Of a stretch of 64,000 nucleotides of DNA, positions 10,814 to 22,405 are shown piece by piece. The position numbers were made by a program, and so were the translations under genes. The first letter of the stretch is position 1, and each line of letters starts with the position of its first letter. Source of the stretch: Saururus chinensis. Lineage: Eukaryota; Streptophyta; Magnoliopsida; Piperales; Saururaceae. The notes beneath the pieces are model-generated. The model was not told the DNA's origin. It searched no databases and saw only the letters and a list, made by a program, of their open reading frames with translations. Location of the stretch: positions 29,327,057 to 29,391,056 of the forward strand of contig CP141148.1 in assembly GCA_035235625.1 (NCBI GenBank), in the 5' to 3' direction.

Positions 10814-11234
10814 GAATGTAGCTATTCAAAGCCCTTTTTTTTCACTGTATCCCCAAAAAATAAAAAATAAATTTTTTTTTGCTTTCTTCCCCTATCTCCC
10901 TATCTCTTCTCCTTTAAGTCCGACGCCAGCCGGCCAGATGCAACGAGCGGAAAGAAGGCCAACGGCCTAGCACACAGCCACCAGCTACCCAGCACATGGC
11001 CACCAGTGGCATGGGTGCAGTTGCGAGCGGCCACTGTGAGCATGGCCACCAACGGTAACTACTGGCTGCTGGCGGCCGCTTATGGCTGCTTGTCATCCTC
11101 GACGGAATTGAAAGAGAAGGGCACTGGAGTTGAAGGAGAAGGATGGGGAGACAAGGAAAGAAGTAAAAAAAATGGCGGGGTAAAAGAGAAATGGGAGACA
11201 CAAAGAAAAAAGTGGGGTTTGAATGGCCACATTC
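10814..11234. mobile_element. Small non-autonomous MULE (Mutator-like), 421 bp
   Basis: The left end GAATGTAGCTATTCAAAGCC matches the reverse complement of the right end, GAATGTGGCCATTCAAACCC. The flanks are TTCATTTAA and TTTATTTAA, a 9-bp duplication with one mismatch, as expected for Mutator-like elements. The same terminal repeat occurs on the element at 22415-25791. The interior holds a short GC-rich block (10920-11100) unlike its AT-rich surroundings, perhaps a captured genomic fragment. No transposase is encoded. Confidence 0.7.
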
Positions 11235-11243
11235 TTTATTTAA

Positions 11244-12800
11244 TTACTTAAACCACCGCCTGAACCAGAAACGGAACCTCAATTCTCTAGTGGGGAATTT
11301 ACTGTGTAGTTAGCTGGGGCTATCCAACGTGGAAATATGTGACTGGTGGCTAACGTTGCTGAGGCTTGAGCCCTCCGCAGCTGATTTAAATTCGAAAATT
11401 AATGATACAACATATTTGCTACTATTAGACCAGTGCAATATTTACATACTAAGAAAACAATTTACACAGACACCACCATAGTTTTGCAATAAACTATTTA
11501 GTAGGAATAACAACAGGGAAAATGGTATTTAAGAGGAGTACCAATTAAGCAGGCGGCTAACTACAAAATATATACCAAATTTCAGCTTGAAATCAATAAT
11601 TTGTATCAATTGCTAATTTTAGTATCACCTGATTGTAGAACAGATTTTATTTCATTTTAGTTTTCTGATGGGAAGAGTGCAAAGCTCCAAGCAAGCAGCC
11701 AACTATAGAAAAATATCAATTTCTTACATAATACATAGCAATAACTAATCAAATGAAAGGCCTAAATAACTATATTGTAGTACAAGGATATTGGTGGCTC
11801 TTACTATTCAACCAAGCTATTTTAGCGAGAACTTGCTCAAATAACTATATTTATAAGGATGCTACTATTGATAAGAATAAGTGTTACATTTTCAATTCCG
11901 TGGCAAAAAATTGACAAAACATGATGCACAAAAGGAGCAATGTTAGAGTACACTCCACTGAGTCGTCCAATCTTGTAGAAAACTATAATATCAAAATTTG
12001 ACATTTGCACGAGTTGGGAATGATGTTAGCATGCGACATCTCGTCATCCTTCATATGTCTTCCTAAATTTGAGAGCCTTAAGGAATCTTATAACAAAATC
12101 AAAGAACTTAAATTGATCCCATTATTTATCGCACTTCATATAAACATATATTATTAATTATAAAAAGAGGGATATAAACAAATGTTATTAATTATAAAAA
12201 GAGGGATACAAAGGAGGGAAAACATAGGCCAAAACATAGGGGAGGGAAGGAGAGGCTGGAGCAGTGTAGGGCTGGGCAGAGGCGGCTACACTGGCACCGC
12301 CAGACCAATATTGGTAGGTCAGAGGCTTGCCAGAGGCTAGCTCCCGCTGGCGTCACCTATGTTTTCTGCCACAAGCCTAAACATGGGAGAGGATGTTACC
12401 TCATGCCGGCGAAAGGGCAAATGACTAGAAAGTATGGCCACTGGTCGCCGCCAGATCAAGGCAAAGTTGACAGTAGTGGCTCGGAATCTTGTCGGCAGTG
12501 GCCGAAAGAGAGATGCAGTAGGGGTGGTTCTCTCCTCTGGGTGTTTCTGGATAGGGCTTGGTTGTGCCTGATCCAATCTTTACCCCTTTTTTTCTTTCTT
12601 TTTTTCTTTTATCTTCTTACTTATCATGTCTCTCTTTTTCGCACCATAAGCAACTAAACCCCACACCCAACTCTACGGGTACAAATATTGATGCCAAATA
12701 CACATAGTCACATTTTTCTACAAAAAATGATCAAAAAATAGTAAAAAATCACATAATATCGTAGAAAAATTAGGAACAATACAACTACTAAATTGCTTAT
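11244..12800. other. Non-coding stretch with a 33-bp duplication
   Basis: No gene recognised. A short tandem duplication at about 12143-12213 repeats ATTATTAATTATAAAAAGAG followed by GGATA. A GC-richer patch at 12240-12580 has no convincing coding frame. Confidence 0.4.
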
Positions 12801-12837
12801 TTTTGTGAGAAATTATTAGGAGAACGAAGAAGATATA

Positions 12838-14410
12838 GTGCCTATAATGTTGAGTTTTATTTTGTTATCCAAGCTCCTCGACATTATAGTCATTATTCGA
12901 TTCATGCAGAGTTTATTCTTTATTCTAATCATTTTGTTTCTAAGCATAGTACTAACCAAGAGAAATTGTCTACTAGACATGCACATTAGGCAACATATTT
13001 GTAGGAGTTTAATTTTGTGTTTAATCATAAGTCTAAATTTTAGAACAAGCTTGCAGACACTTTGAGTCATCGTGCATGCTTTCTTACTATAGTATACATA
13101 CACAGGTGTTAGGGTTTGATTCATTATAAGAATTATTATTTGTTGATCCTTTCTTTACTAAGGTTTTATCTAAACATGAGATAAGACGAAAATTATATTA
13201 TTTGGTGCATGATAGGTTTATTTCAAATGCAATCAGTTATGTGTGTCCTACTTGTAGCCTACACTTAAAGATCATTAAAGAGTTGCATAATGAGGGTCAT
13301 ACAAGAAGACATATGACATTTCAACTTGTTTTTTTTTTCTTATTTTTGATCATCTATATTCAGGGAGGTGTGTAAATTTGTTGGGAGGTATTGCATATGC
13401 TACATGGCAAAAGAGACATCTACTAATGTCAGATTATATATACCTTTGTCTACCCTATCTCTATCATGGTCTAACATTAGTATGAACTTTGTGCTTGGAC
13501 TGCCCCGCTCTTAGAGAGGAATGGATATCATCTACGTAGTTGTTGACAAATTCTCGAAGATGGCACATTTTATTACTTACAAAAAGACTAATGATGCATC
13601 TTATGTTGCATTACTATTCTTTTAGGAGGTATATCGTTTACATAGGTTTCTGTTGTCTATTGTTTCTTATAGAAATACTCATTTTTTGAGTTATTTTTGG
13701 CATTCTCTATGGAAATTATTAAATACTTCTTTAGATTTTAGTAGTGCTTATCATCCCAAAAATAATGGACAAACAAAGGTAGTTAATTGATCTCAAGGAA
13801 ACTTATTGAAAAGTTTGGTTGGTGCTACTCTCAAATCCTGGGATCAACACTTATATAAGGTTGAATTTGCTTACAACATGAGTGTGAATCGAAGTATATG
13901 CTTTAGTCATTTTACTATTGTTTGTGGTTTTAATCCTTGCTTCATTAGATCTAGTGTCTATTTTAGACGTAAAGAAGTTAAATGGCCAGGCTAAAGTCTT
14001 TATATCATATATACAAGAAATTCATTCTGATACTCTTAAGATATTGCACGTGTCCAATGATAAGTATAAGGTAGCTAGACATTTAAAAATAAGACGTAGA
14101 GTTTAACGTTGGTGATTTTTGTATGGCTATTTTGACAAAAGGTAGGTTTCCAGTTGGATAGTATAATAAATTATCAGCAATGAAGATTGAACCTTTGGAG
14201 ATTGTTCAAAAGATTAATTCTAATACCTACTGACTCAAGCTTCCAAGCCACATTCGAACTTCTAATGTTTTCAATGTTAAACATTTAATTCCTTATCTTG
14301 GCAATGTTTCACATGATGATAATGTGAATTCGAGTATGAAGTCTTTTGAGTTAAGGGAGGATGATGTAGATGAGTTAACATTGACATATATGGAGCTTGG
14401 GATTCCATGA
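12838..14410 (+). pseudogene. Ty3/gypsy pol remnant: RNase H, integrase and tail
   Basis: A decayed retrotransposon polyprotein is readable in order, with frame changes and stops. RNase H comes first (YNVEFYFVIQAPRHYSHYSI, then QEKLSTRHA). A zinc-finger-side segment with IIKELHNEGHT follows. The integrase core has [20 protein letters not shown] near 13530, then SIVSYRNTHFLSYFW, then AYHPKNNGQTKVVN. The C-terminal part reads FAYNMSVNRSI and FNVKHLIPYLGN. The usual SDRD of gypsy integrases is SYRN here, and the GQTE glutamate is K, so two catalytic acidic positions are lost, besides in-frame stops. No LTRs flanking this piece were identified. Confidence 0.8.
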
Positions 14411-14899
14411 AGAAAAATGAAAATTTTCTCTTTGGTAATCGATCGGCACTTAAGGGTAAATGATAGGTATTCATGGGCGATCAATCGGGTTATCGATCGA
14501 TCTCTTAAAGCAATTGATCAACACTTGAAATGGCTTAGTCATGTAAAACGATGCCGAGAGTGGTCAATCGATCAGCCTTATTTGACGATCAGTCACTACT
14601 ATAGCAATACCATTCCGAATTTATATTTGTATTAGGATTTGATTCCAAATTAATTTTTTTCAGTATTTTGTTGTCCTATGAGTATTTTTTCGGTATTATT
14701 TTGATTATTTAGAGAATTTCTCATTAGTTTTCCTTAATTTTGATTGGTTAGTCATGAAGTAGTTAGAAATTTAATTTTTTTATTTATAATTATGCCACTA
14801 GGAGTTCTGTAAATATTTAGCTTTTACAAAAAGGCCATAAGTTCTGTATTTTTCTGATATTTTGAAGAAGAAGAAGAAGAAGAAAAGATTAATTCTTTC
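14411..14899. other. Non-coding tail with ATCGATCG motifs and GAA microsatellite
   Basis: ATCGATCG-type motifs recur at 14438-14580 (for example TAATCGATCGG, TTATCGATCGATC, GTCAATCGATCAG), possibly the 3' non-coding region of the gypsy remnant. A (GAA)n run lies at about 14864-14886. Confidence 0.45.
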
Positions 14900-16621
14900 T
14901 CCTTTAATTTTCTTATATTTTCTATGAATTTCTCATTGAAATTTGCAAGAGATGAAGATTGTATGCATCTTTATCCAGATTTGTCTAACAACGTTAAATC
15001 CCATCAATCTTACCCTGCAACATGTACTCACTCTTTATGGTCTCAAATTATACATCAAAAATATCTATCTTCTAGGTCTATTTTTGTGTTAGAGGTGCAT
15101 CAGTGTGACTCTCCCATCTTGGAAAACCCTCTCAAAGCTGATTCACTATTTAAAGTCAGCAATTGCATGGCAAGTAGCAAATGGTAAGTCTATTCATATT
15201 TTTAAGGCTCTGGCTATATACCTTTGGATGAGATTATTATGAGACCTCTTAATTTGGATGCAAATACAATCCTGGATGAGCTGTTGATGGATGATTATAA
15301 GCATTGGAAGTCATATTATATTTTTTTCTCTCTGGCCCTATGATGTACCTCTCAAAATTATATCAATACCTCGTATTAGTGCAGAAGATGATCAATTGAT
15401 ATGGAAGTTCACTTCAAATGGTAAATTTTCTGTTCTTCTATTGATCATAATCATATTATTAACCTATCACAATATGATGATAAATTTTGGCTACATCTTT
15501 GGCATGCCAATGCCCCAGTAGACATTTTGTTTAAAATGCTTGTTGTAATGGTCTCTCTACAGGTGGGACATCCTTCATAGCCGATTGCATGTAAATCCCA
15601 GCAATTGTGTAAAGTGCTCCAGGGCACCTAAATCAGTGTCTCATTTTTTTTTCAAATGTGACTTTATTTATAGTCTATGGGAGCAACTTTCTTCGTTAAA
15701 AATTGAACTAAGATGACATTGACAATGTGTATTCTTATCTTCAGCAGATTCGTAAGAATTCAAGGGATGCAAGTCCTCGTTCCCTTTTTGGCAATACAAT
15801 GGAGGTTTACATGATTCTAACGTGGCTTATATGGAAAGCAAGAAATGATGCCATCTTCCATTCTATTAAACTGTATATAAGAAAGTGAAGACTCTTTTTT
15901 ATATTTTATTAAAACAGCTCCAGATTCTTGAATTGAAGCATAAAGAGTACCAGGCAAAATACAACTGTCTACTCTGATCTGTTTTTGTGATGGCCTCAAC
16001 CTCCTGCCGGTTGGTTATATCTAAACTTCGATCGGGCTTTTCGAACTTCGGGCAGAACAGCTGCAGATAGAGTAATTAGAGATTGTAACGGAAATTTAAT
16101 TGCTGGCTATGTAATGGAAATCGTTGCACAATCTTCCTAGTTTCTATGCCATTGCATGTTTGCTTGGAGTCCGTCTAGTCACTTTATTTTAAAACTCACA
16201 AAGTTATTGTTCAAGGTGATTCCAAGAACTTGATTACTCTTATGAATTCCAGTCAGGTCACAGTCCAATGGCGAATTCAAAGCACCCTTGCTGAAATTTG
16301 AATGTGCCTAAGTAACATTTCAGATCATTATGTTCGTCATATCTACTGGGTGCAATATCAGGTTGCTGATGGATAGTGATATTCCCACAATAAAAGCATC
16401 TACAAAAACTCACACATCTTACAAGTGGGCCCCATACAAAGTTTATATGGGCTTACTTATTTACACCAATCAAAACTCATCTGTGAATTTTTTATGTAAA
16501 TTTTTTATGTAAAACTATCATTTTGCTTTCCACATCCTCCATATTTCCTTCATGAATTGTTAAAGGTTGATACGTTAAGTTGTAGTTCTTTCTCTTTCCT
16601 TTTCCCTGTACCGAAAAAAAA
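14900..16621 (+). pseudogene. LINE 3' fragment: RT zinc-binding and RNase H domains
   Basis: Several interrupted frames read as the 3' part of a plant L1-type element. The zinc-binding region (zf-RVT type) includes ISAEDDQLIWKFTSNGKFSV. The RNase H part has LNFDRAFRTSGRTAADRVIR near 16030, then VIVQGDSKNLITLMNSSQV and SNISDHYVRHIYWVQYQVAD. A C-terminal PPYF-HELLK-DTL motif appears after a MITE insertion. An A-rich run at 16613-16621 may mark the 3' end. Stops and frameshifts throughout make it inactive. Confidence 0.7.
16375..16521. mobile_element. MITE inserted in the LINE RNase H region
   Basis: The ends pair imperfectly: left AGTGATATTCCCACA, right (reverse complement) ATGATAGTTTTACA. The internal sub-terminal blocks ACTCACACATC and GATGAGTTTTGATTGG are shared with a second copy at 44258-44394. 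It splits the LINE frame just after QVADG. No convincing target duplication was found. Confidence 0.6.
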
Positions 16622-17709
16622 TCCACAATACAGCAAAAACAACCCTAACAGCCTTATCATTGAGCCAATATACACCTGAGAATGGAACAACGGGATTACA
16701 AGAATCCCATTTTCCATTGACACTAATATATTTTCTTTTTGGAAAGAATGAAATCCTATCTATTAAGCATACATAGAATATAAGGAACCTGCAATACACA
16801 GAGTAGAATCAGCAACGGAAGCCAATAGATGGACTTATACTTTTGGATACGTAAATATATTCATTGAGAAATTGGTATGGTTTATGGATTTGTGGATTAG
16901 TAGACTTTAATTATTTTTAAAAATTGGCATGGAATATGAGTTTGTGGATTAGTAGCCCCTAAATACTTTTTAGTGGTAAATGGGGATATTACCCCTTCAA
17001 TTGAACACTACAGCCCAACATGTTTAGTCCACTGTTTTAGTCGTCTTATGGCACCTGATCCATTTTGAAAGCTGGTTGCCAAGCCCACAACTGTGCATGT
17101 TTACCTAATTCTACCCCCGTGTGCTATCCCACTGTTAGCCCTTAGAGAGCTGAGCAAGTGCATTTTAAGGCAAGTATATAAGTTGGCAATACTGTTAGGG
17201 AAATATGCTGGTGAAATTCGTACTCTTAGTGGGACTCAGTGAGTAGGACTCAGTGGCAGGCTAGGTGTCCCAACATAGGGCTGAAGTACAATGCAGACTC
17301 ATACGCATTCAAACATGCTGGTTGGAGTTCTACCGTGGGTAAGAAATGGAGAGATAGACTCTTAGATGAAGACAAATAAGGTTCGCAACTACGAGGAGAC
17401 TTCTAGCGGACTTAGGAGTATTGTTGACTCCTGCTGGGCCGGTGCCAATATGCTGAGTTTTAGAGGGAGTGTTCGGTTTTATTAGTGTGATTCATGTAAC
17501 TATGTTTTACTAGATTTTCACCAAGTACTGGGTCTATACTGCAGAACTGCTGGAGCATCATTCAGAGCCTCTGCGCCTCTCCATTGTATTATTGCAAAGA
17601 GTTTGTGGTAATAACGCTTAGATTAGAGCCCTTGCTAGCTTGAATATTGTTAGTTACTTAGTTCATATGCATAATGGTGTGCAGAAGGCTGAAGGTTGGA
17701 GGCAAGCTA
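16622..17709. other. Non-coding stretch with a ~50-bp duplication
   Basis: At 16868-16975 the motif GGATTTGTGGATTAGTAG occurs twice within ~50-bp imperfect units. The rest (17150-17640) could be part of an LTR, but no ends were found. Confidence 0.35.
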
Positions 17710-18230
17710 GGATCACGAAGAAAACATATAGTGAAACGCCCACCATGCAGGTAATTGACGGGAACACCAATTATTATCATCAACCCCGTTCACAAGCTTC
17801 ATGGAATGTGTGAGATTTTATTTGAAACTGGCAACAAGATACTTAAATGGTGTGTGAACCACACTTTGCATGAAATAGATCACACCGCGCGCATACCAGA
17901 ATTAACCAGCCGGCCCAATCTTTCTCATGCAAACCTCACGTACGTTCACTTAATGCCTCAACTTGCAATGAACGTGTTTGTTGCTTCCATAGAATATGTA
18001 GTGAACGCGTTTAATTTACATGCATTATAAGGCTGTCGGATCGATAGTTTTAAGCATAACTCAAATGTGTTGCTCTCGCCTCTCCTTCCAACATCCAAAT
18101 TTTATCGTCATGATCTTAGGTTATGTACGGTTTTGGGATATTGGAGTATACTAAAGAAAAGTGTAAGAGCGGATTAGACAATGGTGGGGTATAATTGATA
18201 AGTGGAGCAGCCTCTTAGTTAGACAGTGGT
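17710..18230. repeat. Dispersed ~450-bp direct repeat, copy A
   Basis: The block, from about GATCACGAAGAAAACATA to AGACAATGGTGGGGTATAAT, is collinear with 20650-21097 in the same orientation, with small indels. On the minus strand a coding-like frame (VVHTPFKYLVASFK, then NLTHSMKL-NGVDDNNW) is broken by a stop and a frameshift here. The corresponding frame is open in copy B. The family is not recognised. Confidence 0.75.
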
Positions 18231-19542
18231 GGGGTATAAGCATAAAGATTACATGTGTTTGGACGGCTACAACCTTAGTTAGACATCTCAAAATATATTA
18301 AACCTTTCATAATATGAAGTAACTTCTACTTTTTAAGCAATTGCCTTTGTCCCATCATGATATACTAAAATGAACCTATTATTTAGTGTATCATGATATA
18401 CTTTTTAAGTGGATGGTGCGACGAAGTGGCACGGCAGCGTATGGCTATGCTCAAGAAGGTAACACTACGAGGGGCAGGGTGATGGCCGCTGTTGTGACTA
18501 GGGCCTGGCTGGGCGGAAGTAGTATGGCGACGGAAGGCGGAGCTGATCGCAAGGTCACAATGCCAATGTCTGACGGGGGGTGGACCAAAGGTTTTGTAGG
18601 TGGAAGTGCAGCATGTTGGGCCTTTGTGGCTACAACACTACGGCAGTGCCAACTTAGACAAAAGAACACAAGCTTTGAGCTTTACTACGAGATAGTGTAA
18701 GGTCAATTCTTCACCCTGTGCCCATCATCATATCAAATTTCTTCGTGGGTTCCAACTTGCATAGGCTCTGAAAAATGGGTTATTGTGATGAGAAAGTTTT
18801 CATAGATGAGTTCCTGGTGCATTTACAGACTGAAAAGGACTTTTTTTGGGTAGATTTGCAACAAGTCACTGAAGCTCTTGATCGGAGAGGAGTGTCTGCT
18901 TTTTGCTGGAGGTTGTAGATAGTTGAATTTGATGAAGGCAGTGGAGTTGGTTGGAGACGGTGATTAGAGGTTGTGGACGACGACTGCCATTGTTGCCTAT
19001 GAAGTCCAGAGGAAGAAGATGTCCAAATATGGTTGCAAAAATCGGAACCAAAGAACCAGAGTCTATTTCTGTAACCAATCATTAAGCCACGAGTGACTGT
19101 TGCCTGAACAAAAATTTATAATCTGGAGTAATTTTTTAAGTTTTATTGGGGAGTAAAAAATTTAGGGGTCTTGAGTATTTGTTGGAGGGAAATAGATGAT
19201 GCGTTCAAAATTTTGAGCTTCCCCACGTCTGTTTTCGGCAGGGACGTTTCCTAGCCACCTGCTTTCGTATGATCACTGTGATTGATATATTGGTACTCAT
19301 AACCTCAAAAACATTATTTTTTTATGCCCTTTTCATATCACTTCCCTAATATCTGGTCAACGATCACACCAAATTTGTTTCGGATAAGCCAGTAAGCACA
19401 TCGATCATCGTATGAAGCAAATTAAAAAGCAAAGCAATTATGCTGTGTATACATATCCTAGTTTCGAAAATCTCTCCTTTTGTACCAAATTACACTGGAA
19501 ATGAAAGGTGATGAACCAATTACGGGAGAAAGTATCCAGTAT
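18231..19542. other. Non-coding stretch, no gene seen
   Basis: Frames at 18386-18700 and 18780-19082 are short, overlap on opposite strands and resemble no family I know. Confidence 0.4.
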
Positions 19543-19694
19543 AACCATTCTACCACGTAGCTGTGTGTTTATTGAGATTTTTACATGTAAACTCAAACTC
19601 ATGCCTTAATTTACTCACTTTTAAACACATGTAGATTACTTAAACATGTTAATTATTAAGTAGGCATAACTACCACGTAGCCCGTAGAATGGTT
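19543..19694. mobile_element. Small MITE-like inverted-repeat element (~150 bp)
   Basis: The left end AACCATTCTACCACGTAGC pairs with the right end, whose reverse complement begins AACCATTCTACGGGCTACG. The interior is AT-rich and non-coding. No clear target duplication. Confidence 0.55.
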
Positions 19695-20649
19695 CCACTG
19701 AATAATTTTTCTAATTTTGGGGGCTTACCTGACAGGAACAAACATGTGAAATGAAAGGCTCAAGATGGGGTCTCTTGATACAAAGGCAGCACCCACAGGC
19801 AAAAGTGAATAGGCTACTGCAGCAAAATCAACAGCCAAACAGAGAGATAGACTTTCCTATATTCTCATGTAGTTGCCTTCACTTTGTTCCATTACCCGTT
19901 TCTTATTACCCGTTTCTTAAACGTTATGGATAGTTATCATTAAGTTGAGATGTGCTTCCACAGTTTCGCTTTTAGTTGTAAATTTTTACAGCTCAAAACT
20001 CAAAAGTACGGCGGTTTTGCAAAAATGAGAAAAGTAGGCAAGACACAAAGCATGAAAACAAAGCAGAAGAGAACTTTTTTCTGATTAGCTGGCAAATACA
20101 TAAGGATTTTTACATTTAGTAAGCAACTAAAAAAATCAAGAAGTTTTTGAAATTTTGAGACAGAAAATTCAAAACCCATAAGAGATAATTTTATATAAAT
20201 AACTAACTGCTCAGCAAATTATTTTGCACTAATTTTGCACTAATGATGAGCCCCAGCCTAACTTTGAGGATCGGATCATCCACAACAAGTGAAGATTTTA
20301 TGGTCGTTATTTTATTCGACCAGGCAGAGCTCCGTTCGGCACTATTCAATTTGAAATACACGATATATATGTTGTAGCCTTATAAAATTTTGGCCTCAGC
20401 CTATAATACAAGTCCTCAATCCTTGTTATTGCCCACTGACAAGTTGCAAGTTCTTTAAATGATTCTACTATACTTGTTTGTTGACAATTCTATTAAGTAC
20501 ATCTGAAAATCAACATATATAAGATCACGCACAAACCATGGAAGAAAATTTTTCAGTTGCTAATAACTGCAAACTAGAAAAGCTGCAGCAGATGCTTGTA
20601 GCCAATAGCAACGGGCAGCCAGTGATGAGAGAAGGGTGCTGGTTGCATC
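19695..20649. other. AT-rich non-coding stretch
   Basis: No gene or bounded repeat recognised. Confidence 0.4.
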
Positions 20650-21097
20650 ACGAGACAAAACACATAGCGAAAACTTTGTCCCCATGACACCCACCATGTA
20701 GGTAATTGAGGGGAACACCCAATCATTATCATCAACCCCTTTTGCAAGCTTCATGGAATGTGTGAGATTTTGTTTGAAACTGGCAGCAAGACACTTAAAT
20801 GGTGTGTGAACGACATTTTGCATGAAATAGATCACACCGCATACCAGCCGGCCCAATCTTTCTCATGCAAACCTCATGTACGTTCACGTAATGCCTCAAC
20901 TTGCAATGAACGTGTTTCTTGTTTGCATTAAAAGGCTGTTGGATTGTGACAAGCATAGGTGGTCTCAATGTGTTGCTCTAGCCTCTCCTTCCAACATCTA
21001 AATTTTATCGTCATGTATTAAGTTATGTATGTTTTTGGGATATTGGAGTAAACTAAAGAAAAGTGGAAGAGCGGATTAGACAATGGTGGGGTGTAAT
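20650..21097. repeat. Dispersed ~450-bp direct repeat, copy B
   Basis: Homologous to 17710-18230. The minus strand has an open frame at 20560-20856 containing VVHTPFKCLAASFKQNLTHS then MKLAKGVDDNDWVFPSITYM, followed by GTGGGTGTC, which resembles a splice donor. The frame is not assigned to a family. It may be an exon fragment duplicated with its flank, or part of an unrecognised transposon. Confidence 0.75.
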
Positions 21098-21116
21098 GGG
21101 TTTGAGAGCCTATATT

Positions 21117-21693
21117 TTAATTAACCCAGACCCAATCGTTCTTTAGCTCGGAAGACCTGGTTTTAAAACTTTGCAACCCCCACCGGGTCAATAATGATGG
21201 AGGCTGGTAGACCCACGATACTGTTGGAACTTGCGTACGATTGTTTTTATTTATAGGAGCCCTAATGCCCCCTACCTGAATCCCTAATGCTAGTAAGAAA
21301 AAACGTATCATGAAAAGCTTATTTTGAAGATTTTCTGCCATCTTCCCTGAGTTCACGTAGACTGTAGCTGAGAAAAGAACCTGTACCGATTCAGGCAGAC
21401 TATGGTTTTCTGCAGACATCTTACCTAAGTTCACGCCGGCAAAGCTTCGGAAAGCAACCACTTTTGGTTTATTGATGTCATTGCAAAGGCACTGTTAGAA
21501 AGATTTTTTTGGTAGAAAATTTGCTAGAAGGAAGACAAGCCCAGAAAATCAGAAACCAGGGAAGATTCGCGGCCATCTTCCCTAAGTTCACGCTGACCAA
21601 GCTTCGGAAAGCAGCATTTTTTGGTCTCTTGATCTCATTCACTGTTAGATATTCATTCATTTTAATCATTTGACAGATTATTGGAGTTTCCAC
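21117..21693 (-). repeat. Degenerate internal repeats with AAGCTTCGGAAAGCA motif
   Basis: Three stretches (about 21344, 21417-21480 and 21572-21640) share CCATCTTCCCTAAGTTCACG and two of them also share AAGCTTCGGAAAGCA. Minus-strand frames across them repeat the peptide AFRSxxxVNLGKM. No known family recognised. Confidence 0.5.
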
Positions 21694-22405
21694 TTATGGG
21701 TCTACGCCGATTTTGGAGATATGTTTGCTCCTTCTTAGATTGATGCTTGCAGTTTTTCTTGCTTACAATGTTTTTGAGAGGTTATTAATTCTCATTCACG
21801 TGGGTTTTCCTACTTCTAGATTGACCAGATTTATTGCTGGATAGAGGTCGTTCTATGCAACAAGGTATTTGCTTTTATGGTTGAGTTCTTCCGCGTAATT
21901 TTTCCAGTTACTGTTTGCTTTCATTGTTTTGGAACCGAGTCATCCCAACTTTCTGGGCCTTGTTAATGTTTGATGTTTGATAAATTTGTTTGGCTCCATG
22001 GGTTGTTTTAGGCTTTACGTGGATTGTTGGTAGCACATGGTTCGTCTGAATAATTTTATTTTCTGGTTGTGCGATATATGGTCCATGATTTAGGATTGCT
22101 TAATTTTGTTGAAAATTTTCCTTTGGTTAGCATGATGACTAAAACTGTTGTTATTTTTTCTAGAATGGCATAGATATCCTTTATAGCCATCAATTCTGTC
22201 ATTTTTCATCTATGTCATTGTTGTAGAGAATTGAAGGTCTCCAAGACGATGAGGGAGAAAAGTAGGAGAGCCAATCATGGAGTTTGATGGTTGGTTTATC
22301 TAAACAGTGTTCGTTGTGAGAGAAGTTAGTAAGCTAGATTTGGGTTTTTTTTTCTTTTACTCTCTGCACATTTGCTTTGTAGAAATTTTTTGGTATAAAA
22401 GTTTG
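21694..22405. other. Non-coding stretch, no gene seen
   Basis: T-rich sequence between the repeat block and the MULE. I see no coding frame. Confidence 0.35.

Noticed and set aside
18386..18700. 104-codon frame as a gene
   Set aside because: It matches no known family, has an opposite-strand overlapping frame of similar length, and lies in repeat-rich DNA.
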